The notes: a model not told the origin generated them from the sequence alone. Counted from the stretch's first letter, positions 6,211-14,766 are shown. The stretch is DNA of 28,707 nt from Candidatus Gracilibacteria bacterium (GCA_041658685.1 JBAZZS010000006.1:1-28707), one strand, 5' to 3'. Made by a program: numbers and translations.

Positions 6211-7971
6211 ATGGCTACACCAGAATCTCCTGATGGGATTTCTACCCCCACTTATAAAGGGAAGGATAGGCGACAATGGGGAGACAATCGTGAATTTTCC
6301 ATTGAATCGTTTTTGGATGGCGATTCCAATCCACTATTGCCTAATCTGGTATATTCGATTGCGGAGGGATTTGATACACAACGATTGGTTCTTTTTATGT
6401 ATGCAGAGGGGACCCCCGGGGTTGAACTTCCTGCTGCGGATGATAAAGGAATTATTACCGGCCCTATGGCGCGGTTGCTTATGCGCGGGCAATGGGAAGT
6501 GGCTCGATCTCAAGGAGCTTTGGTTGTTTTTTATGAGGATCCTGAGGAACTTCAACCTAAAATTTTTGGTCGGACAACGGAATCCCCTGCAAAAGCGGTG
6601 CGTGCTAATATGCAAGGCTCTGTGGATCATGCGCGAATCGTTCATTTGCCCGGAGATATAACTATGGCCCAAGCACTCCCATCTCATGATTATAGCGATT
6701 ATGAAGATCGAGTTAACGGGGTGGATGGAAAATCTCTTGGTTTTGGAGATAAAAAAGAAGGAATTTTGAATGCTGATGCTATGGCGGTTGCGCTTCATGT
6801 TCAGGGCCAAGGGTGGATGGAACACGCTGAGCTTTTGCCTTTGATGAAATTGGCGGTTCATCCCAATATGCAGGCTCTTCATTATGGATCTGCTTTGTTT
6901 GAAGGCATGGGATGTGAACGTGATCCGAACACCGGAGAGGTTTGTATTTTTGATTTGGAAGGGCATTACAATCGTATGAGAAACGGAGCGAATGATCTTG
7001 AATTGCCGTGTCCCACTTTTGAAGTTTTTAAAGAAATGGCGATTAAAATGGTTCAGGCGAATGCGCGTTTTGTCCCGCCCGCAGGGAAAGGGAGACTTTA
7101 TTTGAGGCCGAATTTGTTTTCTATCGGGCCTTGGATGAAAGTGGGGAATTCTAATGTTACGGCCTTGGTTTTTACCGCAACGCCAATTGGGAATGCCAGT
7201 GCTTATTTTGGTTCGGTGGAAGAAGAAATGGTATTTGGTGTTCCGACGAATCAAATCCGTTCTACAAGACTAATAGAAGTAGGGAAAGATAAAGTCGCTG
7301 GGAATTATGCAGGCACCATTCGAACGATTCATGTTATGGAAGAATTGGGATTGAAAGGCGGTGTGGCGTATTTGGATCGGTCTACGGAAGAAGAGGATGA
7401 TCTCAGTAATGCTGAATTCAAGGAAACCAGTGCATCGAATTTGGTTGCGTTCCGACGTTTAGAAGGTGATCGCTGGAGAGTGGTGACACCGCCGTTGAAT
7501 GATGGAGATATTTTATCTGGTCGAACTCGCGCTTTGTTAAAGAGAATTGTTGAAAAATTTGGATGGGAATTCGCGGAAGAACCGGTTACTTGGGCGGATA
7601 TTCAATCTACAAAATATGAATTTATGGCCGGGTCCGGGACTGCGGCTTATTTGACGCCGATCCATGCTTTCCAAAGGGTTGAAATTGGCTCGAGGGAAGG
7701 TCTTGAATTGGTGGATGAAGCTGCGTTGGCTCAATTAGCAACCGACGACGAGAAAAGATCTTATCGAGAAAAACGTGTGGGTAAAAAAGTGGGAGAATTG
7801 GTTCATCTTTTGGGTCGCGAGCCAAACAAAGACGCCGGCGAGTTGTTCCCTGAACCTCTTAAGCTTATCGTTGCGGAAATGGAACGCGTGAAACGAGGAG
7901 AAGCGGATGATGAACCTGAATATAAAGGATTGATCACTCGAGTGACGTTGCCTGAAAGACAGGCAGCTTAA
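6211..7971 (+). CDS. ilvE: Class IV (branched-chain) aminotransferase with long N-terminal extension
   Basis: The C-terminal 390 or so residues are a PLP-dependent branched-chain amino-acid aminotransferase of the eukaryotic-like type. HYGSALFEGMG is at 224-234, with YLRPNLFSIGPW at 297-308. The PLP lysine is Lys361 in KVAGNYAG. ETSASNLVAF is at 405-414, SGRTRALL at 436-443, and GSGTAAYLTPI at 474-484 binds the phosphate. It would interconvert Leu, Ile and Val with their keto acids. At 586 residues it is about 200 longer than usual. Residues 1-190 carry no motif I recognise but look like a folded acidic domain (QWEVARSQGALVVFYEDPEE at 94-113). An insertion (STEEEDDLSNAEF, 391-403) precedes the ETSASN motif. 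Aminotransferase class is sure, substrate less so. Confidence 0.85.
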   Translation: MATPESPDGISTPTYKGKDRRQWGDNREFSIESFLDGDSNPLLPNLVYSIAEGFDTQRLVLFMYAEGTPGVELPAADDKGIITGPMARLLMRGQWEVARSQGALVVFYEDPEELQPKIFGRTTESPAKAVRANMQGSVDHARIVHLPGDITMAQALPSHDYSDYEDRVNGVDGKSLGFGDKKEGILNADAMAVALHVQGQGWMEHAELLPLMKLAVHPNMQALHYGSALFEGMGCERDPNTGEVCIFDLEGHYNRMRNGANDLELPCPTFEVFKEMAIKMVQANARFVPPAGKGRLYLRPNLFSIGPWMKVGNSNVTALVFTATPIGNASAYFGSVEEEMVFGVPTNQIRSTRLIEVGKDKVAGNYAGTIRTIHVMEELGLKGGVAYLDRSTEEEDDLSNAEFKETSASNLVAFRRLEGDRWRVVTPPLNDGDILSGRTRALLKRIVEKFGWEFAEEPVTWADIQSTKYEFMAGSGTAAYLTPIHAFQRVEIGSREGLELVDEAALAQLATDDEKRSYREKRVGKKVGELVHLLGREPNKDAGELFPEPLKLIVAEMERVKRGEADDEPEYKGLITRVTLPERQAA

Positions 7972-8061
7972 AATGAATTTTTAGGTTTGTGCGGCGCCTC
8001 GGGGCGGAATTTTCAGATTGAAAGTTGGCATGTTTTTCGTTAAGCTTTCTCCATAAAATAC

Positions 8062-8136
8062 TGGGGAATCGCCAAGCGGTAAGGCATCGCCCTCTGGAGG
8101 CGACATTCGGGGGTTCGAATCCCTCTTCCCCAGCCA
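8062..8136 (+). tRNA. tRNA-Gln (anticodon CTG)
   Basis: A complete cloverleaf can be drawn. The acceptor is TGGGGAA/TTCCCCA with discriminator G and an encoded CCA. The D arm is GCC/GGC with AAGCGGTAA in the loop. The anticodon stem is TCGCC/GGCGA with loop CTCTGGA, so the anticodon is CTG, reading CAG. The T arm GGGGG/CCCTC closes loop TTCGAAT with one G-U pair. The weak U1-A72 pair and discriminator G fit glutamine identity. It lies between the aminotransferase and the SLH gene on the same strand. Confidence 0.97.
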
Positions 8137-8206
8137 TTCTATTTTTTTGCTTAAAGGGGATCCTTCGATTATTATTGCAATATCGTATTTTTTAATCCAA
8201 TTTGTC

Positions 8207-9229
8207 ATGAGATTTCTCCGTTCTTTTTTGGCAATGGTTATTGTTGTGAGCTTTCCGCTCACCGCCCTTGCCGGGACTTTTAGTGATGTTTCTTCTACAA
8301 ACGAAAATCGTGAGGCGATCGAATATCTTGTTTATAACGGGACTTTAAAGGGTTACGATGATTCGACTTTTCGTCCTTCCAATACGATCAATCGTGCCGA
8401 ACTCATGAAGGTTTTGGTTCTTTCTCAAGGGATTGAGCCGGATGCGACTGTTTATAAAAATTGTTTCCCGGATGTGACGACCGAGTGGTTCGCTCCGTAT
8501 GTTTGTTATGCACACGAGCAAGGGTGGGTTGATGGTTATCCGGACAATACTTTCCTTCCCGCTAATACGGTGAATAAAGTTGAGGCCGCCAAGATGGTTA
8601 TTAATGCTTGGGGATACAGCGATATGCTTCCCGATAGTTTGAGTATTTCCAAATCGGATTTATTTGATGATACTTACCCTTCTGTTTGGTATGCCCCTTA
8701 TGTTTATTTAATTAAATCGTGGAATTTAGAGGGGGAGTGGCATATAGACGGGTCTGCCGGCAATTTTAATCCCGCCGATGGAATGGAGCGCGGACGTGCG
8801 GCGGAATATATGTTTCGTATTATTGTAATGGAAGATTTTGGAGAAGCGGCGTATGGGGAAGGAGATGGCTTAGCTTTCTTTACTGCCCATGGATTGGATT
8901 ATTTATTGGAGGATTCTGTCGCGGATCCGGTTGCAGATCCGGTCGTTGATCCGGTTGTTGATCCGGTTGCGGATCCCGTTGTTGACGAAGAGGTTTATCT
9001 TGATTTAACTTCTTCTTCTGTCGATCAAGTTCTCATCATCACTAATCAGGGAGATTATACGGTCAATTTAGAAGGGTATAGCTTGGAAACCGATGCGACT
9101 TTTTACGAATTTGGCTCTTACGAACTGGGTTCTTGGGAAAGTGTTGAGGTCGAATACTATTTCCCCGAAGAGACTGTTTATCTCCGTAGTCCTGAGGGAG
9201 GAATTGTTGACTATGATTACAATTTCTAG
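8207..9229 (+). CDS. Secreted SLH-domain protein with lamin-tail-like C-terminus
   Basis: This is a 340-residue surface protein. I start at ATG 8207 (MRFLRSFLAMVIVVSF), which gives a signal peptide ending near ALAG. The upstream frame from 8147 begins 10 bases after the tRNA and would put 20 residues before the signal. Three SLH repeats follow: FSDV...GYDDSTFRPSNTINRAELMKVL (about 25-71), CFPDV...GYPDNTFLPANTVNKVEAAKMV (about 86-131) and a weaker third (about 152-203). SLH repeats bind secondary wall polymers. A tandem ADPV/VDPV linker at 239-260 leads to a beta-rich domain, VLIITNQGDYTVNLEGYSL and onward, that resembles a lamin-tail domain. It probably serves as a wall-attached scaffold or adhesin. 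Confidence 0.85.
   Translation: MRFLRSFLAMVIVVSFPLTALAGTFSDVSSTNENREAIEYLVYNGTLKGYDDSTFRPSNTINRAELMKVLVLSQGIEPDATVYKNCFPDVTTEWFAPYVCYAHEQGWVDGYPDNTFLPANTVNKVEAAKMVINAWGYSDMLPDSLSISKSDLFDDTYPSVWYAPYVYLIKSWNLEGEWHIDGSAGNFNPADGMERGRAAEYMFRIIVMEDFGEAAYGEGDGLAFFTAHGLDYLLEDSVADPVADPVVDPVVDPVADPVVDEEVYLDLTSSSVDQVLIITNQGDYTVNLEGYSLETDATFYEFGSYELGSWESVEVEYYFPEETVYLRSPEGGIVDYDYNF
8921..8980 (+). repeat. Tandem 12-bp repeat, five units
   Basis: Five consecutive 12-base units of the type GCGGATCCGGTT encode (A/V)DPV repeats, forming the linker between the SLH and lamin-tail-like regions. The units differ mainly at the Ala/Val codon. Copy-number change here would alter linker length without a frameshift. 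Confidence 0.85.
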
Positions 9230-9338
9230 GGACAAGGCAATTTAAAAATAATCGTAAGGATCAATAAAAAGGATGCTGGCCCCGGCTGGTTCGTTATTAC
9301 GAGCTATGAGATTTATGAATTGGAGAGCTAAGTTGGGC

Positions 9339-10559
9339 TTATTCGTAGAGTCCGAGGAATGTTAATAATTCTTTTACTCCTTGGCCTAGTTTTTGTGGCG
9401 CCAGCCATTTGTATTTGAGCGGGCTGTAAGGGACGTTGCCATAGCCTTGAGTTTCTCGATGCTTTTCCAAATTTTTATTCCAGGCTGCTTCGTTCATTCC
9501 CATGTTTGCGAGACTATTTTTTCCGTTTGCCCAGACAAAGCCGGGCAAGAAAAGGTCTTGTATGGGTTTTGGCAGTAGTTCAACAAACCATTTTGCTATC
9601 CCGGGGGCGCTTCGATATTTGTCTTTGGGTTTTTCATCTTCTGTCCATGGTTTTTGAAGCCATGTTGCGAGTTGTGTTCCGACAATTGCCGGGTCAATGG
9701 CTTCAACCGCAGTCCATTCTGCGGGCACGTCTGTTCCTTCGTTTACTACAGCGTTTGTCATGGGGGTTTTACAGGCTCCGGGCGAAAACACCCTCAGCCT
9801 GTTGAGGAGTCCTGTGGCACTTAAGGCTTCCACCAATTTTAGCAATCCGATGACTTTGGTTTTGACGTATTTTTTTAAACCACTACCTGCGGTGGTGCGA
9901 GGAGGAGTGTCGGCATCCAGCGGATTGGTTGTTCCATAAAGAGTTGTTCTTAAAGGTGATTTAAGGAATTTTTCAAGAAGTTCAATTAAGGGGTGAGAGG
10001 GTTTGGCTAGAGCCGTTGATGTCTCAGTGGTTGGTCGATCTTCCAGTACTTTCACCATATCCACCGGTCCTGCAGACAAGGTGTGGACGTAAATAATGGG
10101 CGCATTTTCAGCCAAGAGATTTGGGTTTTTCGCCAAGGTAGTCATGAGAAAAGCAGGGGACTCGGCATTGACTTTATACATGTCGGTTTCTTCCAATTTC
10201 CCCGTGATTTTGCTGTCGCTGGTTAAGCCTCCGGCGCAGAGGAGGATGCCGTTGATTCTTGCGCGAGTCGTATCTCTGATTCCTTCAACTTTCATGGCTG
10301 CTTCAATTTTTTCTCGTGAAGCCTCAATTTGTTCCGGGTCTCGGAGGTCGGTTCGTACATAATGGAACTTAACATCGTTTTTTAGTTCAGCTGGGACAGT
10401 TTTTTCCTCACGGTTTCCCATGCCGATCACATGTTTTCCTTCTGCTAAGAGTTTTTTCGACGTTTCAAAGCCAATCCCGCTCGTGGCACCGGTCACAAGG
10501 TAATATTGGGGGACTTGTTCCGGGGTATCGGTTGGTGTTGTTGGTGCTTCTAGTGACAT
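9339..10559 (-). CDS. Short-chain dehydrogenase/reductase (atypical, enlarged)
   Basis: The N-terminal Rossmann fold of an NAD(P)-dependent SDR is clear: LVTGATSGIGFET (TGATSGIG at 23-30), RTDLRDPEQIE at 69-79, GILLCAGGL at 104-112 in place of the NNAG motif, and Asn131. Candidate catalytic residues are Ser162 (VHTLSAG) and Tyr231/Lys235 (YVKTK, the YxxxK motif), with FSPGACKTPM at 258-267 as the usual PG-T-M loop. About 69 residues separate the Ser and Tyr, instead of roughly a dozen, because of an insertion rich in Pro/Thr/Leu. The C-terminal tail after 290 is also long (406 aa in total, against about 250). The arrangement recalls light-dependent protochlorophyllide reductase or retinol-dehydrogenase-like SDRs, but no substrate can be assigned. 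Confidence 0.8.
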   Translation of the reverse strand: MSLEAPTTPTDTPEQVPQYYLVTGATSGIGFETSKKLLAEGKHVIGMGNREEKTVPAELKNDVKFHYVRTDLRDPEQIEASREKIEAAMKVEGIRDTTRARINGILLCAGGLTSDSKITGKLEETDMYKVNAESPAFLMTTLAKNPNLLAENAPIIYVHTLSAGPVDMVKVLEDRPTTETSTALAKPSHPLIELLEKFLKSPLRTTLYGTTNPLDADTPPRTTAGSGLKKYVKTKVIGLLKLVEALSATGLLNRLRVFSPGACKTPMTNAVVNEGTDVPAEWTAVEAIDPAIVGTQLATWLQKPWTEDEKPKDKYRSAPGIAKWFVELLPKPIQDLFLPGFVWANGKNSLANMGMNEAAWNKNLEKHRETQGYGNVPYSPLKYKWLAPQKLGQGVKELLTFLGLYE

Positions 10560-10637
10560 ACGTAAAGATTAAGAGGCGGCACAAAGGGGGGAATTATACA
10601 TTTGAACTCTTTTTTGTCAAATTCTAAGAATCAATTT

Positions 10638-10666
10638 TTTAAAAATAGGAATGGATGAGGTATAAT
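10638..10666 (+). promoter_or_regulatory. Promoter positioned for a leaderless lysE-like mRNA
   Basis: A perfect TATAAT (10661-10666) with TTTAAA 17 bases upstream (10638-10643) lies 7 bases before ATG 10673. Transcription should therefore begin at or next to the A of the start codon, leaving no room for a ribosome-binding site. Confidence 0.6.
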
Positions 10667-10672
10667 TTTGGC

Positions 10673-11326
10673 ATGATTTTTCATTCTCTTCTTCTTGGGT
10701 TTCTTTTTTCTGCAGGCATTGGGCCGACCAATATTGAAACCGCCAAGCGCGGGTTGACCGAGAGTTTTGGCTCTGCGTTGGTTTTTTATTTAGGAAATGT
10801 GGTGATTGATGCGTTGTGTATTTTGGCTGTTTTGTTGGGATTTTCGTTGGTAGTGGAGAATTCGTTTTTGAAAATTATTTTGGGTGTTTTTGGTGTGGCT
10901 TATCTTTTGTATCTTGGGGTTAACAATATTAGAGATGCTTTTAAGTCGGGGATTTTTATTTCGGTTTCAAAGGCTGACGAGCGCTGTATGGTTCGACAGG
11001 CTCACCACGACAGCGAAAAATTTGCAAAAAAGAAAACCCTGAATCCTTTCCTTTCCGGCATCTTGGTTAACTTGGCGAACCCCATGGCCATTGCGAGTTG
11101 GATTGCGTTTTATGGCGTGGTGCCCGAGGAGTATAAAAAAAATCTTTTGGTTTTGTTTGTTTCCGTGGTGAGTGGTGCGATTTTATTAGGGGCAACAATT
11201 TCTTTTGTTGCTCATTTTTTTAAGCGTTGGGCGAGTGAAAAAGTGATGCGCGGAATTTCGTTATTTTCCGGGATGCTGCTACTAGGATTTGCGGGAATCT
11301 TTGCGTATCACCTTGTCATTTCTTGA
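10673..11326 (+). CDS. LysE/RhtB-family amino-acid exporter
   Basis: This is an inner-membrane exporter of about 217 residues with five to six hydrophobic segments. Family marks are FLFSAGIGPTNIETAKRGL (10-28), a second helix through YLGNVVIDALCILAVLLG, and LVNLANPMAIASWIAF (131-146), matching the NP motif of LysE proteins. The frame extends back to ATG 10655, but that codon overlaps the promoter, so I start at 10673. Residues 103-116 in the central cytoplasmic loop (CMVRQAHHDS) come from an inserted palindromic repeat that keeps the frame. Substrate is unknown. The divergent SDR gene lies 113 bases away. Confidence 0.85.
   Translation: MIFHSLLLGFLFSAGIGPTNIETAKRGLTESFGSALVFYLGNVVIDALCILAVLLGFSLVVENSFLKIILGVFGVAYLLYLGVNNIRDAFKSGIFISVSKADERCMVRQAHHDSEKFAKKKTLNPFLSGILVNLANPMAIASWIAFYGVVPEEYKKNLLVLFVSVVSGAILLGATISFVAHFFKRWASEKVMRGISLFSGMLLLGFAGIFAYHLVIS
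10982..11015. repeat. Palindromic repeat inserted in frame in the LysE-family gene
   Basis: CGCTGT and ACAGCG arms (10982-10987 and 11010-11015) flank a TTCGACAGGCTCACC core, and TGGT/ACCA extends the stem. The plus strand reads CMVRQAHHDS. VRQAHH-type peptides are the common translation of a dispersed bacterial palindromic repeat, and a relative lies at 6071-6098. Confidence 0.65.
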
Positions 11327-11396
11327 AAAAAATTGTTTCCTTTTTTTAATAAGCGTATATTTTTAAATGTTCGATTTTATTTTTTTAATTCCTCCC

Positions 11397-11996
11397 ATGA
11401 AAAAATTTATCGTTTTCGGAGCGATTTTATCCATCGCTTTATTGACGTTTGCGGGTTGCGGATCTTCGGTTGTGACCACTCCATCCACGCCCACTCCCAC
11501 CACAAACACAACAACAACTCCAACAACCACGACCACCACGACGACCTCGGATGACGATATACCACCGCCCAGCGACAATCCCGCGGATTATCTCACGAAT
11601 CCTTATGGTTTTCCGCAGGAAATGATTGATGCCGAGATGCAATATGAATTGGATGAATTCGAGCAAACCGATGCGATTGATCCTCCGGCAGGATTTCCGT
11701 TGGGGTTTCTCTATGCGAACGGGAAAGTGGTGGGGATGTCGAATGACGGGGATGAGTATTACATCAATAAAAGTGTGACCATCAAAACAACAGATGATTC
11801 CAAAACCGTGAAGGCATTTTATAAAAATATTTTGGTTGCTCCTTGGGAAATTACATCGCAATCTTCGGATGGGAGCAATACTTATTATTATGCCACCCAT
11901 TCCGAAACCGGGATGGAAATAGATGTCAGTATTTATGCCGATTCTTATTCCAAACTTGTTGAAATCGATGTTTATTATTCGGGATATCCCCAATAA
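11397..11996 (+). CDS. Lipoprotein with Thr/Pro-rich linker, function unknown
   Basis: I start at ATG 11397 (MKKFIVFGAILSIALLTFAGC). The lipobox FAGC ends the signal peptide at Cys21, and 10 upstream residues in the open frame would bury it. A 40-residue Thr/Pro/Asn tract follows, likely spanning the wall. The C-terminal domain (about 60-199) ends in a motif of the type KTVKAFYKNILVAPWEI, then a polar strand region, TYYYATHSETGMEIDVSIY and LVEIDVYYSG. A similar FY/YY-W-strand layout closes the 891-aa protein downstream, so the two may share a small alpha-beta domain. It is probably anchored on the outer face of the membrane. It forms a same-strand run with the next gene, 12 bases away. Confidence 0.8.
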   Translation: MKKFIVFGAILSIALLTFAGCGSSVVTTPSTPTPTTNTTTTPTTTTTTTTSDDDIPPPSDNPADYLTNPYGFPQEMIDAEMQYELDEFEQTDAIDPPAGFPLGFLYANGKVVGMSNDGDEYYINKSVTIKTTDDSKTVKAFYKNILVAPWEITSQSSDGSNTYYYATHSETGMEIDVSIYADSYSKLVEIDVYYSGYPQ

Positions 11997-12008
11997 TTTT
12001 TTAGAAAA

Positions 12009-14684
12009 ATGATTAAAAGCCCTTCTCGTTTTTTTGTTGTTTTGCCTTTTCTTTTGATTTTATTTTTGGCGTCGTGTTCGGCGTCGATGCAAACGTCTTT
12101 TTTGGATGTTGAATTCGTGAATCCAAATTACGATGCTATCGTTTATGTGCAAACCCAAGGCATTGTGAGCGGGTATGAAGATGGGACTTTTGGGCCTTCC
12201 AAGAAAATCAATCGTGCGGAATTTACGAAAATTCTCATTGGCGCACAATTCACCGCTCAACAGATTGAAACGTGTGTGCCGAAATTGAGTTTTTCGGATG
12301 TTTTTGGGGACGAATGGTTTGCGCCGTACGTGTGTGTGGCCGGGAATGAGGGGATCATCAGCGGGTATTCGGACGGGACGTTTCGACCGAGTGATAATGT
12401 TAATTTTGCAGAGGCGGCAAAAATTTTGGTGGGCGCTTTTGATTATGAGGTTGGCACGGATGCGATTTGGTATAAACCGTTTGTGCAAGCCCTTGAAAAT
12501 CGAGGCGCTATTCCGACCAGCCTTTGTTCGTTCGATCAATCGGTTTCGCGCGGGGACATGGCAGAAATGATTTATCGGCTTAAAGAAAATATCAGCGACA
12601 AGACTTCGATGGCGTTTTTTTCGGAAGATGCGAACTTGATCGATGGCACGACGTTTTCAAAACAATATTCGGTGAAAGCTCGGACTTGGGGAAATGGGAT
12701 CTCAACTACGAGCGATGGCGGATATATTGTGACCGGAACCACGATTCCCAAGTGCGAAATGTGCGACACCGATGCGTATATTTCAAAATTGACGAGTACG
12801 GGGGCGGCGGAATGGACCCGGCTGGTACAAACCGTTGCCGGAGGGAGCGGAGGAGATGAAGGGCATGCGGCGATTCAGTTGTCGGATGGTAGTTATTTGA
12901 TGGCCGGAGAAACTCCGGGATTCGAAACCGATGAGGAAATCGCCGGTACTTGCTATACTCGAATTAAAACTTTTTTCTCAAAATTCGATGCGCAAGGTAA
13001 TCATCAATGGAGTCGGAATTTTCCTTTTGGATCCGATGATTTGACGGATTCGATCTATCCGGCGCAGGATGGTGGATTTTTTTATTTGGATAATTTGTCG
13101 GAATGGGAAACGCAGGATGCCGGGGGTGATATTTATCATGAATATCCTTTTTCTTCGCTCAAATTGATTAAATTTTCAGGGGAGGGGAGTGTGGAATGGA
13201 TCAAACGAATCAGTGCGGACGATGATGACAATTCTTCGTTTGCGCTCACAAGCGATGGTGGATTTATTTTTACCGGGAATTTTCATTATCTAAAAGAGGA
13301 CGGTTCGGGAGATGAGAGTTCGTTGGAAGCTTATGATTCATTGGAGGGCATCATGAAGCTCGATCGTAATGGCGATTTGGAATGGGCGAAAACCGTGGAA
13401 ACCCTTCCGGCTGAAATTCCAACCGCGATCATGAATGAAGACGGGATCGGTTATACTTTGGATTATTTGGAATGGCGGATGCCTGCGGGTTGGATGGATT
13501 ATGTTAAAGAAACCCCGGATGGAGGGTTTATGGCGATTGGGCCTTTTTCAATGATTGCCATGAGTGGGTTGGATCTGCCCATTGATATGGAAGCAACGTT
13601 GGCCGCGCCGCTTCTTGCGGTGAAAATGGATGGCGATGGCAATTATGAGTGGGCGAAAATCATTACCGTGAAAACGGAAACGTATAAAAACGATTTGTTT
13701 GTTGAAAAAACAGCGGATAACGGATTTATTTTGGTGTGGAATTTTTCGACGGTGGATGCGGATTCCGATGAAAAAACCGCGCAATATACGGCCATGATCA
13801 ATGAGATCAATACGGCTTTTGAGAATGGCGAGATGACGTTGGACGAGGCCACGGCGGCTTATGGGGAAATTCCGAAAGATTTGTACAACACGAGCCGTTA
13901 TAATTTTTTAGTCATCAAAACGGATGAAAATTTCAACGGCCAATGGGTGAAACAAGTGGGCGGAGAAACTGCGATTTCCGCCACCGACACCGTGATGACT
14001 GTGGATCAAGGCGTGGCGATCATTGGCTCTGTTGGAGATTTCGTGAATGATAACGGAGAATATATGTATGTTGTTAAATTGGATGCGAACGGCAACGTTG
14101 GGGCATCTTCGGATTTTGTTTTTGATTACGAAGGGGGTTTTTCTTCCGAGGATGTAACCGCGTATGTGTTGATGAATGATTTGGAAGCCACGTCGTTGGA
14201 TTATGATTTGGAAGCGAGGGATCAGTCTCCTTTTACACCATCCTATTCGAACACGGTTACGACAATTGACCCTGTTGCAGAGACGTCTGCTCCGCTTTGT
14301 ACGATCGATTATTCCGAGTCCGCGGGGGATGTTGAGACCAAAACATGGGCCCAAATTTATTATGAAGGCGTGGAAAATGTGGAAACCACCAATGACACCA
14401 GTTTGGAAATTTACAATGAAATGATGCCGATTTTAAATGAGCTTTATAACAATGAGGTGAAGCTGTGGGATAATTTTTATGGAATGATGTTGGATTTTGC
14501 GTTCAGTCGGTTGACCACGGAAGAGGATGTGGCTGCGGTTCAGGACTATTATGAGGGTTTGGGTTATGAAAAAATAGAGGCCATTGGAGGCAATGATTTA
14601 ACCATGAGTCGAGTGGGTCGAATGCTTAATTTTGATTTTTCGATCACGGATAAGATGAAGGGGACGCTGGAGGTGACGTGGTAG
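12009..14684 (+). CDS. Large SLH-domain lipoprotein with propeller-like repeats
   Basis: This 891-residue surface protein has a signal peptide with lipobox LASC, placing the lipidated Cys at 23. Three SLH repeats follow: VQTQGIVSGYEDGTFGPSKK (about 33-75), FSDVFGDEWFAPYV to GYSDGTFRPSDN (about 94-135), and a degenerate third (about 149-187). From about 215 to 700 there are repeated blades of the form DGGYIVTG...DAYISKL...GAAEWTR and DGGFIFTG...GIMKLDRNGDLEWAK. These match the Trp-rich blade pattern of beta-propeller or delta-60-type repeats. A linker (about 730-780) leads to a C-terminal domain ending TEEDVAAVQDYYEGLGYEK and LNFDFSITDK. Lipid plus SLH gives two anchors, to membrane and to wall. 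The ligand or partner is unknown. Confidence 0.85.
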   Translation: MIKSPSRFFVVLPFLLILFLASCSASMQTSFLDVEFVNPNYDAIVYVQTQGIVSGYEDGTFGPSKKINRAEFTKILIGAQFTAQQIETCVPKLSFSDVFGDEWFAPYVCVAGNEGIISGYSDGTFRPSDNVNFAEAAKILVGAFDYEVGTDAIWYKPFVQALENRGAIPTSLCSFDQSVSRGDMAEMIYRLKENISDKTSMAFFSEDANLIDGTTFSKQYSVKARTWGNGISTTSDGGYIVTGTTIPKCEMCDTDAYISKLTSTGAAEWTRLVQTVAGGSGGDEGHAAIQLSDGSYLMAGETPGFETDEEIAGTCYTRIKTFFSKFDAQGNHQWSRNFPFGSDDLTDSIYPAQDGGFFYLDNLSEWETQDAGGDIYHEYPFSSLKLIKFSGEGSVEWIKRISADDDDNSSFALTSDGGFIFTGNFHYLKEDGSGDESSLEAYDSLEGIMKLDRNGDLEWAKTVETLPAEIPTAIMNEDGIGYTLDYLEWRMPAGWMDYVKETPDGGFMAIGPFSMIAMSGLDLPIDMEATLAAPLLAVKMDGDGNYEWAKIITVKTETYKNDLFVEKTADNGFILVWNFSTVDADSDEKTAQYTAMINEINTAFENGEMTLDEATAAYGEIPKDLYNTSRYNFLVIKTDENFNGQWVKQVGGETAISATDTVMTVDQGVAIIGSVGDFVNDNGEYMYVVKLDANGNVGASSDFVFDYEGGFSSEDVTAYVLMNDLEATSLDYDLEARDQSPFTPSYSNTVTTIDPVAETSAPLCTIDYSESAGDVETKTWAQIYYEGVENVETTNDTSLEIYNEMMPILNELYNNEVKLWDNFYGMMLDFAFSRLTTEEDVAAVQDYYEGLGYEKIEAIGGNDLTMSRVGRMLNFDFSITDKMKGTLEVTW

Positions 14685-14704
14685 GAAAAAGTTTTTTTGT
14701 TTGA

Positions 14705-14733
14705 TTGCCTGACTTTTATAGATTGTTTATACT
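14705..14733 (+). promoter_or_regulatory. Promoter of the 14767 lipoprotein gene
   Basis: TTGCCT (14705-14710) and TATACT (14728-14733) are separated by 17 bases. The start would be near 14740, giving a leader of about 27 bases. The gene therefore seems to be transcribed separately from the SLH lipoprotein upstream. Confidence 0.55.
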
Positions 14734-14766
14734 TACAGCAGTAGGTTTTTTTCTTAATAAATTTTT

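Noticed and set aside
6334..7254. A 306-codon frame opposite the aminotransferase
   Set aside because: Rich in His/Arg/Ile/Phe as expected of a mirrored frame, with no motif. The plus-strand gene is certain.
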